DNA of 25,539 nt, taken from assembly GCA_024691105.1 (NCBI GenBank), contig JAILNY010000051.1, positions 1 through 25,539 on the forward strand, in the 5' to 3' direction. The DNA comes from Treponema sp. (lineage in GTDB: Bacteria; Spirochaetota; Spirochaetia; Treponematales; Treponemataceae). The notes below the pieces were generated by a model. That model had not been told where the DNA came from, did no database searches, and saw nothing but the letters and a program-made list of their open reading frames with translations. The stretch's first letter is position 1, and the number at the start of each line of letters is the position of its first letter. A program made the translations under genes and the position numbers. Below are positions 1-7,242 of this stretch, in pieces.

Positions 1-1
1 C

Positions 2-199
2 TCAGAGCGCCTCTCATGGTCTGCTGAAGAAGTTGATGAAAAGCTCCATCAGATTATGATCAACATCCACGACAACGCTTACAACACAGCTGTTAAGTTT
101 GGTGCTAAGGAAGGCAACTGGGTTAACTACGTTGCAGGTGCTAACATTGCAGGCTTTGTAAAAGTTGCCAATGCAATGATCGCTCAGGGACTTGTATAA
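2..199 (+). CDS. gdhA: NADP-type glutamate dehydrogenase, C-terminal end (partial)
   Basis: Only the last 65 codons are present; the gene enters from the left edge. The enzyme interconverts 2-oxoglutarate plus ammonium and glutamate and is the main ammonium-assimilation route in many gut anaerobes. The visible tail contains VNYVAGANIAGFVKVA and ends in AMIAQGLV, which closely matches the C-terminus of the hexameric NADP-dependent GdhA family, including the E. coli enzyme. The frame is open from base 2 and stops with TAA. A hairpin terminator lies about 110 bases downstream, so the gene ends its transcription unit. Catalytic residues lie outside the window, so activity cannot be judged. The last codons are partly duplicated about 70 bases downstream. 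Confidence 0.9.
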   Translation, partial: SERLSWSAEEVDEKLHQIMINIHDNAYNTAVKFGAKEGNWVNYVAGANIAGFVKVANAMIAQGLV

Positions 200-270
200 G
201 TCCCACGTAAATCCTACAGCTATGCGAAACGGTCGCTTGCGGCCGTATTGCTCAGGGATTGGTATAGGCT
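183..270 (+). repeat. Partial duplication of the gdhA 3' end
   Basis: The segment at 183-202, which encodes AQGLV and the stop of gdhA, is closely echoed at 250-270. The second copy also reads AQGLV followed by a TAG stop in its own frame, with about three differences in 20 bases. The word gcaatgat lies just before the first copy and just after the second. This looks like a decayed local duplication rather than a functional gene piece. Confidence 0.4.
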
Positions 271-311
271 GAAGCAATGATGCCCCTGCGCGCGAGCGCA
301 TGATACAAAAG

Positions 312-343
312 AGCACGTTCCGTTTGGGGCGTGCTTTTTTTTT
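312..343 (+). terminator. Rho-independent terminator of gdhA
   Basis: AGCACG (312-317) pairs with CGTGCT (330-335) around a 12-base loop that can extend the stem with CC/GG pairs. A run of eight T follows. The position, about 110 bases after the gdhA stop, fits the end of that transcript. Confidence 0.75.
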
Positions 344-350
344 GTGCAAA

Positions 351-379
351 TTCACTTTTTAAAGTAACATCTTTTTAAT
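351..379 (+). promoter_or_regulatory. Candidate sigma-70 promoter for the lipoprotein gene
   Basis: TTCACT (351-356) and TTTAAT (374-379) are separated by 17 bases, matching the -35 and -10 consensus at 4/6 and 5/6. The site is just downstream of the gdhA terminator and about 35 bases before the next start codon. A+T-rich DNA gives such matches by chance, so confidence is modest. Confidence 0.4.
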
Positions 380-414
380 CTTGAGGTGTCAAAATATGCA
401 AGAGGTTAATAAAG

Positions 415-1008
415 ATGAAAAAGTTATCAGTTTTATTTTTAACACTTACAGCACTTTTCTTTTCAAGCTGTGCAATGCTGGTGGATAGCGACGATTTTGA
501 TGATTTGCTTTACTCCTTTGCAGATTCTGGACGTTATTCTTATGGTAACTGTTGTATTGACGAGGATGCAGATACGCTCAATATTGACTGGTACTACGGC
601 TCTGTAAAAATTGTGCGTACGTACGATCGATATGTTTCTTTCTATGAGGAATCAAGCACAGAAATTACAACTGAACGCAGAGTACGTCACTATTTTGATT
701 ATAAAACAGGTAGTTTTTACGTAAAATTCTGTTCACCGACAAGCAATAAAAGATATCTTCAGACAAGAAAAACATTGACTGTAAAAATTCCGCTTTATTC
801 AAATATTACTGAAATCAATGTTCACAACAAAAACGGTGATATTTTGATTGAACTTGATGACGATTGCGGTTATCAGGTAAATACAAACGGCTGTAACTGC
901 TGCTGTTTTATAGAAAATGCCTGGAAAAAAGGCGATAAATACCGCTGTGGTCGAGGAGATGTTCAGATTAATACTGAATGCGACGACGGTTCGGTTTGTC
1001 TAAAATAG
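415..1008 (+). CDS. Exported lipoprotein with DUF4097-like beta-repeat region
   Basis: This 197-residue protein is probably a periplasmic or surface lipoprotein of unknown function. Residues 1-19 form a signal peptide with a Lys-Lys start, a hydrophobic core and the lipobox-like FFSSC, so Cys19 is the likely lipidated residue; this relaxed lipobox suits spirochaetes. From about residue 50 the chain has short beta-strand repeats (LNIDWYYGSVKI, LTVKIPLYSNITEINV, HNKNGDILIEL) resembling the DUF4097 adhesin-like beta-solenoid family. An unusual Cys cluster, CNCCC, lies near residue 160. An AGAGG Shine-Dalgarno at 401-405 sits 9 bases before the ATG. The gene stands alone between gdhA and the GGDEF gene. 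The lipoprotein call is firm; the DUF4097 call is tentative. Confidence 0.75.
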   Translation: MKKLSVLFLTLTALFFSSCAMLVDSDDFDDLLYSFADSGRYSYGNCCIDEDADTLNIDWYYGSVKIVRTYDRYVSFYEESSTEITTERRVRHYFDYKTGSFYVKFCSPTSNKRYLQTRKTLTVKIPLYSNITEINVHNKNGDILIELDDDCGYQVNTNGCNCCCFIENAWKKGDKYRCGRGDVQINTECDDGSVCLK

Positions 1009-1312
1009 AAGCAAAGTATGTGCGAGCCCTGGTATGGTCCTGCGCTTGATTTTGGATGTCGTGCGTGCAGTGCTTTAGGAGGAATAAAGTCTGCACTCGC
1101 AGGGAACGAATCATAACCCCGTGCGCTATGCAGTTGTATAGCGCATTATAAAAATCCCCCTGCAATAATTTTTGATTTAAAAATACGAATTTAAAAAAAA
1201 TTTTACTTTTTTGTTGGCGAATATTAATTTATGGATGTAAAATTATAGAAAGTGGAGAGGGAATTTAATTATTCCTTAATTTTCTTCAAAGTATAATAAG
1301 GAAAAAAAATTT
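1009..1312. other. Intergenic region: G+C-rich island then A+T-rich leader
   Basis: The first 140 bases are G+C-rich with GCGC/TGCG words and contain GTATGG-TCCTG and GTCG-TGCGTGCAG blocks also found at 4202-4251. A perfect hairpin follows at 1122-1145. The rest is very A+T-rich. A TATAAT at 1292-1297 lies so close to the next start that a transcript from it would lack the Shine-Dalgarno, so its role is unclear. No gene was recognised. Confidence 0.5.
1122..1145 (+). terminator. Perfect hairpin, possible weak terminator after the lipoprotein gene
   Basis: TGCGCTAT (1122-1129) pairs perfectly with ATAGCGCA (1138-1145) around an 8-base loop. No T-run follows, so it is not a standard Rho-independent terminator. 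It may act as an mRNA 3'-end stabiliser or be part of a repeat. Confidence 0.35.
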
Positions 1313-2848
1313 GTGCATTCATTTTTAATAATCAGAACAGAGATATTGAATATCTGCATTATACTCTTCCTGATAAGCTATAGTCTTTATTGTGTAAGAT
1401 ATCATCAAGTTAAAAACAATTTTCTAGCCTTTGCGTTTGCCTGCCTGGGGCATGTTGTGTTTGCCCTTATTACAGAAATTTCTGTAAATGATCCGAGCTG
1501 TCCGCCGTTTTTGAATGAACTTTTTCATGTTCTGCTTCTTTCGTTTGCACTTTTGTTTTTTTATGAATTTTACCGCTACATTCTTTATCTTATTATTCCT
1601 AAAAATCAAATCCGGCTGCCGTCAATCGTGGCGTTTTCTTTGTGCTGTGCGGCAATTCTTGTTTTGATATTTACAAAGATTGATTATCTGGATTCTAACG
1701 GTATTAAATATAGTTCTGGCATCGGAGTTTTTGTCTGCTACGGAATGGCCTGCGTAATCTTTCTGGTTTCGGTTTTGCTGCTTGCAGTGAATTTTAATAA
1801 GCTTAAGCATTCGATTGTGTATGCCATTTTACCGCTTACAGTTCTTGCTTTCTTGGGAATGATTATTCAGGTATATATTCCGACATTCCTTTTTACCGGT
1901 TCGGATTTGACATTGATTTTGCTTGGCGCCTTCTTTGCAATTGAAAATCCTGTAGGTCGTTTTGAGGATCGTGCATATATAGACATCGATACTCATGCTC
2001 AAAACCGTACAAGCTATGAACGTGATTTTATGGCACTAAAAAAACGCGCGGCTGACGGAAAGATTGAATTTCCTTTTACTTATGTAATCTGCGATTTAAA
2101 CGGCCTTAAAGATGTTAACGACAGCTTTGGTCATATCGAGGGCGACAAACTCATTACGACTGCGGCTGAGATTCTGATGAGTCAGCTGAAAAGTGCAAAA
2201 GGCGTGTATAGAATTGGCGGCGATGAGTTTGCTGTTTTTTATGAAGGTGTAAAGAATTCGGTCGTTGAAGATGAAATTAAGTCGGTTGATGCTGAGTGCG
2301 AGCAGGCAAGTAAAACGCTTGTAACGCCTTTGACAATTTCAATTGGTTCTGCAATGTATAATGAGGGCTCGGATATTGAAGACCTTATCCGTCAGGCCGA
2401 CGAAAACATGTACGAGAACAAGGCAAGGTTTTACCAGAAAAAAGGTATTAACAAGCGCCGCTCTCAGGACTGCTCGGCTGTCTTTCGTGATACGACGACA
2501 AAGATGTTAAAGTTAAATCTTGCAGACGATTCTTACATGATTTTAAAGGTTGAACTCCGTGAGAAAAAAGAAGAGGAAGGTTATTCAGAAAAACTTTCTG
2601 AGTGGGTAAAAGGATTTATAAAGGCCGGATATGTTCACGAAGACAGTCTTGAACTTTTTAAGGAGAAGTTTGACCTTAAAAAAATTCAGGCAGACTTTAT
2701 GAGAAGTAAAAAGCCTGTAAGTTTTGTTTATAAAAGACGTCACGGAATGGACTATTATCAGACCTATGTCGAGATTGTTCCGGTAAAAGATTATAACGAA
2801 AATAATCAGATAGCGTTCCTTTATGTAAAGAATCTGAATATACGATAG
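1313..2848 (+). CDS. Membrane-bound GGDEF diguanylate cyclase
   Basis: This 511-residue protein probably makes cyclic di-GMP from two GTP at the cytoplasmic membrane. Residues 1-215 contain about seven hydrophobic segments, likely a membrane sensor. A GGDEF domain spans about 220-390 with the active-site GGDEF intact at 302-306 and the upstream DLNGLKDVND and FGHIEGD motifs that bind metal and guanine. The inhibitory RxxD site, expected just upstream of GGDEF, reads Lys-Ser-Ala-Lys, so product inhibition at that site is probably lost. A further domain of about 120 residues follows the GGDEF domain and may be PAS-like. The start is GTG, chosen because AAGGA at 1298-1302 lies 10 bases upstream. 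The gene appears to be monocistronic. The input signal is unknown. Confidence 0.85.
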   Translation: MHSFLIIRTEILNICIILFLISYSLYCVRYHQVKNNFLAFAFACLGHVVFALITEISVNDPSCPPFLNELFHVLLLSFALLFFYEFYRYILYLIIPKNQIRLPSIVAFSLCCAAILVLIFTKIDYLDSNGIKYSSGIGVFVCYGMACVIFLVSVLLLAVNFNKLKHSIVYAILPLTVLAFLGMIIQVYIPTFLFTGSDLTLILLGAFFAIENPVGRFEDRAYIDIDTHAQNRTSYERDFMALKKRAADGKIEFPFTYVICDLNGLKDVNDSFGHIEGDKLITTAAEILMSQLKSAKGVYRIGGDEFAVFYEGVKNSVVEDEIKSVDAECEQASKTLVTPLTISIGSAMYNEGSDIEDLIRQADENMYENKARFYQKKGINKRRSQDCSAVFRDTTTKMLKLNLADDSYMILKVELREKKEEEGYSEKLSEWVKGFIKAGYVHEDSLELFKEKFDLKKIQADFMRSKKPVSFVYKRRHGMDYYQTYVEIVPVKDYNENNQIAFLYVKNLNIR

Positions 2849-2989
2849 GAGCGCAAAACTGCGCGTTACATTCTAAATATATTCAAAAAAACGCTCTCGC
2901 GGAAAAGCAATCCAAATCTCGCGCACCGAGGTTCCAGCACGCGCACCCCGGCAATTGAAATTTTAACTATTTTAAAGTAGTATACCCCT
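2849..2989. other. Intergenic G+C-rich island with short direct repeat
   Basis: CGCGCACC occurs at 2920-2927 and 2940-2947, a 20-base period. A small GCGC/GCGC hairpin is possible right after the GGDEF stop. No convincing terminator is seen, and no Shine-Dalgarno lies before the next ATG. Confidence 0.4.
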
Positions 2990-4165
2990 ATGAAAGAACT
3001 TGAATTAAAGTACGGATGTAATCCTAATCAGAAACCTGCAAGGGTTTTTATGGAAAATGGCGATCTTCCGATTACCGTTGTAAACGGAAGACCTGGATTT
3101 ATCAACCTTCTTGACGCGTTTAACGGCTGGCAGCTTGTAAAGGAATTAAAAGAAGCAACTGGACTTGCTGCAGCAACTTCATTTAAGCACGTAAGCCCTG
3201 CCGGAGCTGCGGTTGGACTTCCACTATCTGATACTTTAAAGAAGATATATTTTACTGACGACGTGGAACTTACTCCACTTGCCTGCGCTTATGCTCGTGC
3301 CAGAGGCGCTGACCGCATGTCATCGTTTGGCGATTTTATTTCGCTCAGTGATGAATGTGACAAGGCTACCGCTCTTTTGATTAAGAAAGAAGTTTCTGAT
3401 GGTGTAATTGCACCGGGATATTCTGCAGAAGCACTTGAAATCCTCAAGGCAAAAAAGAACGGCAACTACTGCGTAATTCAGATTGATCCTAACTACGTTC
3501 CTGCTGAACTTGAACGCAAACAGGTTTTTGGTGTTACTTTTGAACAGGGACACAACTTCTTAAAGATTGACGAAAAGTCAGCTCTTTCAAATATCGTAAC
3601 AAAGAATAAGACATTAAGCGAAGACGACAAGCGCAATTTGATTATCTCGCTTATCGTTCTTAAATACACACAGTCAAACTCAGTATGCTTTGTAAAAGAC
3701 GGACAGGCAATCGGAATTGGCGCCGGACAGCAGAGCCGCGTTCACTGTACACGTCTTGCAGGTCAGAAGGCCGATAACTGGTGGCTGCGTCAGAGTCCAA
3801 AGGTTTTGGGCTTGCAGTTTGTAGACGGTATTAAGAGAGCCGACCGCGATAATGCAATTGATGTTTATATCGGCGAAGAATACATGGATGTTCTTGCAGA
3901 AGGTAAATGGCAGAATATCTTTAAGGTTAAGCCAGAAGTATTCACCCGCGAAGAAAAAGCTGAATGGATTTCAAAGAATACAAATGTTGCTGTTGGTTCA
4001 GATGCATTCTTCCCATTTGGCGATAACATTGAACGTGCACGCAAGAGCGGCGTAACAGTTGTAGTTCAGCCAGGCGGATCTGTCCGTGATGACCTTGTAA
4101 TTAAGGCCGCTGATGATTACAACATGGTAATGGCATTCAACGGAATAAGATTGTTCCATCACTAA
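2990..4165 (+). CDS. purH: Stand-alone AICAR formyltransferase (purine biosynthesis)
   Basis: It transfers a formyl group from 10-formyl-tetrahydrofolate to AICAR to make FAICAR, the penultimate step to IMP. The 391-residue protein corresponds to the C-terminal AICAR-transformylase half of bifunctional PurH/ATIC and starts directly in that domain, so the IMP cyclohydrolase half is absent. The catalytic Lys-His pair is present as K66-H67 in SFKHVSPAGAA, matching K266-H267 of human ATIC. RGADRMSSFGDFI and GIGAGQQSRVHCTRLAG are also conserved. The missing cyclisation step must be supplied by another gene. No Shine-Dalgarno precedes the ATG. The symbol follows the fused family; some authors use a separate name for transformylase-only proteins. 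A strong terminator follows. Confidence 0.9.
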   Translation: MKELELKYGCNPNQKPARVFMENGDLPITVVNGRPGFINLLDAFNGWQLVKELKEATGLAAATSFKHVSPAGAAVGLPLSDTLKKIYFTDDVELTPLACAYARARGADRMSSFGDFISLSDECDKATALLIKKEVSDGVIAPGYSAEALEILKAKKNGNYCVIQIDPNYVPAELERKQVFGVTFEQGHNFLKIDEKSALSNIVTKNKTLSEDDKRNLIISLIVLKYTQSNSVCFVKDGQAIGIGAGQQSRVHCTRLAGQKADNWWLRQSPKVLGLQFVDGIKRADRDNAIDVYIGEEYMDVLAEGKWQNIFKVKPEVFTREEKAEWISKNTNVAVGSDAFFPFGDNIERARKSGVTVVVQPGGSVRDDLVIKAADDYNMVMAFNGIRLFHH

Positions 4166-4201
4166 TTGCGCGTTAATCGAATGCTGATCGAAAATGGGCG
4201 T

Positions 4202-4251
4202 TGCAGGACTTTGTATGGATCCTGTGAAAGCGCGGTCGTTGCGTGCAGCGC
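4202..4251. repeat. Dispersed intergenic repeat candidate (second copy near 1021-1073)
   Basis: GTATGGATCCTG (4213-4224) and GTCGTTGCGTGCAGCGC (4235-4251) correspond in order to GTATGGTCCTG (1032-1042) and GTCGTGCGTGCAGTGC (1058-1073). Both copies lie just after a stop codon in G+C-rich DNA. The spacer between the blocks differs in length. Two copies in one window are suggestive only. Confidence 0.35.
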
Positions 4252-4302
4252 GGATGCCGCTCTTGTTTAAGCTTGCAAAATTGAGTCGAGCGTGTTATAA
4301 GG

Positions 4303-4338
4303 ACTCCTGTTCACGGAATGTGGACGGGAGTTTTTTTT
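4303..4338 (+). terminator. Strong Rho-independent terminator after the AICAR transformylase gene
   Basis: A 12-pair stem (4303-4314 with 4320-4331, two G-T wobbles) closes a GGAAT loop and is followed by a run of T to 4338. It separates the purine gene from the chemosensory operon. Confidence 0.85.
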
Positions 4339-4401
4339 AGTAAACGATAGACAAAATAAACGATAGAAAAGTACGAAATAAACGAGAAAAAACAAAAAAA
4401 T

Positions 4402-4430
4402 TTGCCGAATGGGGATTTGTATGTTAAAAT
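4402..4430 (+). promoter_or_regulatory. Sigma-70 promoter of the chemosensory operon
   Basis: TTGCCG (4402-4407) and TAAAAT (4425-4430) are separated by exactly 17 bases. Transcription would begin near 4437, leaving a leader of about 18 bases that contains the AAGGAGAGG Shine-Dalgarno at 4442-4450. It is the only clear promoter before the eight-gene run. Confidence 0.7.
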
Positions 4431-4454
4431 TTGCATACACTAAGGAGAGGGTGT

Positions 4455-6221
4455 ATGACAAAGAAGTTTTTTTCTCTTAATATTAAACAGGTGATGATTA
4501 TTGTCACACCGCTTGCAGTTGTTGCGCTTTTTACGATTTTTTCTTTTTCTATGCTGCTTGGCGTGATGCTCGAAAAAATTGTTGTAGACAAGATAAGTTC
4601 TTCTACGGAACTGATTGCAAACGAAGGAATGAATTCTTTTGAATCTGCGTTATTGTCGCTTGATACGCTGACAGATTCGATAGGAAATGAAACCAATCAA
4701 AATAGAATAAATAGTTTACTAAAAATATTTGTAAACAATAATCCTCAGTGCATTCAATATTATTATGGTGATGCCATTTCTAAAAAGAATGGTGGTGCAT
4801 TTACTACGAGTGATGACTGGGTAGCTCCTGCGGATTTTGATCATGTTGAGCGCGGATGGTTTAAGAGTGCTGTTGCGGCAAAGGGAAAAAGCTGCATGGG
4901 CGATCCGTATATTTCGCACCCAAGTGAAGCTCTTTGTGTTTCGTTCTCCCGCGCAATTTATGGCAGAAACGGCCAGCTTTCTGGTGTTGTCGGAACTGAT
5001 ATTGATCTTACAAAATTAACTCAGCTTGCTTTGTCTGTAAATCTCTCCGAAAGTACAAAAGCATATATCGTCGATAAAAACGGTTTGTTTATTACAAACG
5101 AAGATCCAGAAGCGATTCTCAAAAAGAATTATTTTGATGGAACGGTTTTAAAAGATTACACTGCCGAAGAATATCTTAATGGTGAACCAAAGGCGTTTAT
5201 TCAGAAGAATTATTTCTTTTCTGTTCATCAGATTGGAGAGACGGACTGGTTTGTTGTAATGGACGGAAAGTATTCTGATTTTACAAGCAAGCTCTCTGGT
5301 GTATTTAATACGATTCTTATTATCACGATTGTTTTGATTTTTGGGTGTCTTTTGTTCTTTGCGTTTATTTTGAATAGAACTAATGCAAAAGAAAAAAATG
5401 TAAGTGAAAAACTTATTGCAGAAACTCAGAATCTTGCGGTTTCTGCTAAAGAGACTGCTGCGACGGCACAGGATCAGAGTGCGGCTGTAAAAGAAATTGT
5501 TACAACGATGGAAGACAATACTGCGCTCAGCGAAGATATTTCGCAAAAGATTAAAGATGTATCAGCCGTTGCGGGTAAGACTAACGGCGATGTTGCAGAA
5601 GGTGTTTCTTATATTGAAGAAAATGTCAGACAGCTTCAGTTGATTGCAGATACAAACCTGAATACGATTAACGGAATAAAATCTCTTGGTGATAAAATTG
5701 AAAACATATGGGATATTGTTACGCTTATCAATTCGGTTGCGGATCAGGCAAAGATTATCGCGTTTAATGCCGAGCTTGAAGCAAGCAGCGCCGGTGAAGC
5801 GGGAAAGAACTTTCATATTGTTGCGACAGAAATCCGCCGCTTAGCGGATGGAATTATTGACGGTACAAAAGAAATCAAAGAAAAGATTAATGAGATTCAG
5901 CAGTCTTCTGACTCGCTTATTCTTGCCAGTGAAAATGGAACAGAGACAATTTCTCAGGGTGTTGAAAGTGCAAAGAATCTTGAAGCGCGTTTTAACAGTA
6001 TAAAGAACGCTTCTGAGATTACGGCTGAAAGTGCAGAAAAAATTACTGCGATTATTCAGCAGCAGGCTATTGCAAGTGAACAGATTCTTGTTACGTTAAA
6101 GCAGATTGCTTCTGGTGTAGAAAACTTTACAGCGGCAACTGAACATATTTCTAAAACATCGCAGAACCTCAAGACAATTGCTTCTGATCTTGACAGCAAA
6201 AAAGAAGAGGAGGAAGCATGA
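4455..6221 (+). CDS. Chemoreceptor with dCache sensor and atypical signalling tip
   Basis: This 588-residue methyl-accepting chemotaxis protein senses a ligand outside the cell and controls CheA. TM1 is about 13-35 and TM2 about 281-305, with a periplasmic dCache domain between. The sensor has R133, W135, F136, Y152 and D182, nearly the amino-acid-binding pattern of dCache receptors such as PctA, but with Phe at two Tyr positions (128 and 136). The cytoplasmic part is a long coiled coil folding at IAFNAELEASSAGEAG (about 435-450). This differs from the usual NAAIEAARAGE tip but is shared with the second receptor of this operon. No C-terminal CheR-tethering pentapeptide is seen. The ATG at 4455 was chosen for its Shine-Dalgarno; the upstream in-frame TTG would overlap the transcription start. 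The stop overlaps cheW by ATGA. Confidence 0.9.
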   Translation: MTKKFFSLNIKQVMIIVTPLAVVALFTIFSFSMLLGVMLEKIVVDKISSSTELIANEGMNSFESALLSLDTLTDSIGNETNQNRINSLLKIFVNNNPQCIQYYYGDAISKKNGGAFTTSDDWVAPADFDHVERGWFKSAVAAKGKSCMGDPYISHPSEALCVSFSRAIYGRNGQLSGVVGTDIDLTKLTQLALSVNLSESTKAYIVDKNGLFITNEDPEAILKKNYFDGTVLKDYTAEEYLNGEPKAFIQKNYFFSVHQIGETDWFVVMDGKYSDFTSKLSGVFNTILIITIVLIFGCLLFFAFILNRTNAKEKNVSEKLIAETQNLAVSAKETAATAQDQSAAVKEIVTTMEDNTALSEDISQKIKDVSAVAGKTNGDVAEGVSYIEENVRQLQLIADTNLNTINGIKSLGDKIENIWDIVTLINSVADQAKIIAFNAELEASSAGEAGKNFHIVATEIRRLADGIIDGTKEIKEKINEIQQSSDSLILASENGTETISQGVESAKNLEARFNSIKNASEITAESAEKITAIIQQQAIASEQILVTLKQIASGVENFTAATEHISKTSQNLKTIASDLDSKKEEEEA

Positions 6222-6721
6222 ACGAAGAAATCGTAGAACAGCTTGAAGCGCAGACTCAAGTTTCTACAGAGGAGCTTGAATCAAAACCAAAGACGACCTG
6301 GCTCATGTTTTCGATCGGCCAAAAAAAGTATGCGGTGCGTTCGAGTGATGTGCTTGAAATAATCCGCGATGTTGCAGTGTATAAACTTCCGTTTATGCCG
6401 TCTTATATTGAAGGTGTGTTAAATCGACGTGGAGATCCTTTTACTGTAATTAATCCTAAGGCGCTGCTTGGTGACGAAGATACAACGCCTCCAGAGGAAC
6501 CGCTTTTTATGATTTTTAAGCGGGATGATGATCAGCTGTCACTTCATATTTCGGATATTTTGTTTTTTTCAGAAATTGAAGAGAATGCTATGAGCCTGAT
6601 TCCTAACAACAATGATGACGGCTTTTTTCTTGGAACGCTCGGCTATAATGATGAAGAAATTCCAGCTCTTAATCCGAACGCTTTTGAAGTGCTCATAAGG
6701 AAAGAACTTGGAAGCGCATAA
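6218..6721 (+). CDS. cheW: CheW coupling protein
   Basis: CheW links receptors to CheA in chemosensory arrays. The 167-residue protein has a variable N-terminus of about 27 residues, then a CheW beta-barrel domain: WLMFSIGQKKYAVRSSDVLEI, YIEGVLNRRGDPFTVI, and the closing segment GTLGYNDEEIPALNP. The N-R-R-G-D motif corresponds to the conserved N-x-R-G turn that contacts receptors and CheA. Its ATG overlaps the receptor stop in an ATGA junction and is preceded by GAGGAGG, so the two are translationally coupled. The next gene begins inside its last codons. Confidence 0.9.
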   Translation: MNEEIVEQLEAQTQVSTEELESKPKTTWLMFSIGQKKYAVRSSDVLEIIRDVAVYKLPFMPSYIEGVLNRRGDPFTVINPKALLGDEDTTPPEEPLFMIFKRDDDQLSLHISDILFFSEIEENAMSLIPNNNDDGFFLGTLGYNDEEIPALNPNAFEVLIRKELGSA

Positions 6722-7229
6722 TCATTTTACCTGCATCGCATACGACACGGTAAATTTTCTCATTCAAAGTAAATATATCGGCTTTGGAATTTATCTTGCG
6801 GTTGATAAGGATGTAAAAAGCATTCCGTTTAATCGCGAGACTTTACCGCATATTCACATCGGGTCGCTCTTAGAACAGACATTTTCCTGTAAGACTGTTG
6901 AAGACTGCAATGTGGTGCTTGTAATGAAGATGCAGGACTTTGCAAAGGATGTGCGCGAATCGATTGTAAATTATACGCAGACGGCCTTTCCGGCAAGCGG
7001 AAATCTTGCGCTGTCGGTGAATACTTCGATCTCGAGTAAGATAATGGATATATCTTGTCTGCATTTGATTCCGGAGGGAATAAGAAAAATGCAGAATGAA
7101 TGTGGAATAAACGCAATCGGCTTTGTCAAAGATTCAAACAATCCTGAGATTTTACATAAGCAGATTCTTATTTCACCGGATTTTCTTTTAAGAAAATTTT
7201 TTTCAAATGGATTAATCAAATTAAAGTGA
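6708..7229 (+). CDS. Unrecognised protein, divergent CheW-fold candidate
   Basis: I do not recognise this 173-residue protein from sequence motifs. It has no signal peptide or membrane segment. Its order of predicted strands, a short central IHIGSLLEQTF, a LHLIPEGIRK turn and a hydrophobic end (ILISPDFLLRKFF) runs parallel to a CheW domain, but the diagnostic N-x-R-G turn is absent. Its place between cheW and cheB suggests an adaptor or structural array component. It starts with TTG inside cheW, 14 bases before the cheW stop; AAGGAAAG lies about 6 bases upstream and the first internal ATG is far too late. cheB follows at 13 bases. The CDS call is firm from operon context; the fold is a guess. 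Confidence 0.7.
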   Translation: MEAHNHFTCIAYDTVNFLIQSKYIGFGIYLAVDKDVKSIPFNRETLPHIHIGSLLEQTFSCKTVEDCNVVLVMKMQDFAKDVRESIVNYTQTAFPASGNLALSVNTSISSKIMDISCLHLIPEGIRKMQNECGINAIGFVKDSNNPEILHKQILISPDFLLRKFFSNGLIKLK

Positions 7230-7242
7230 GGAGGTGCAGAGC

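Noticed and set aside
968..1165. A 65-codon minus-strand frame over the first intergenic island
   Set aside because: It overlaps the lipoprotein 3' end, has no ribosome-binding site, and its residues reflect the G+C-rich repeat rather than a protein family.
5148..5546. A 132-codon minus-strand frame opposite the first receptor
   Set aside because: It is a complement shadow of the receptor gene, rich in Arg, Cys and Asn from low-complexity codons, with no family resemblance.
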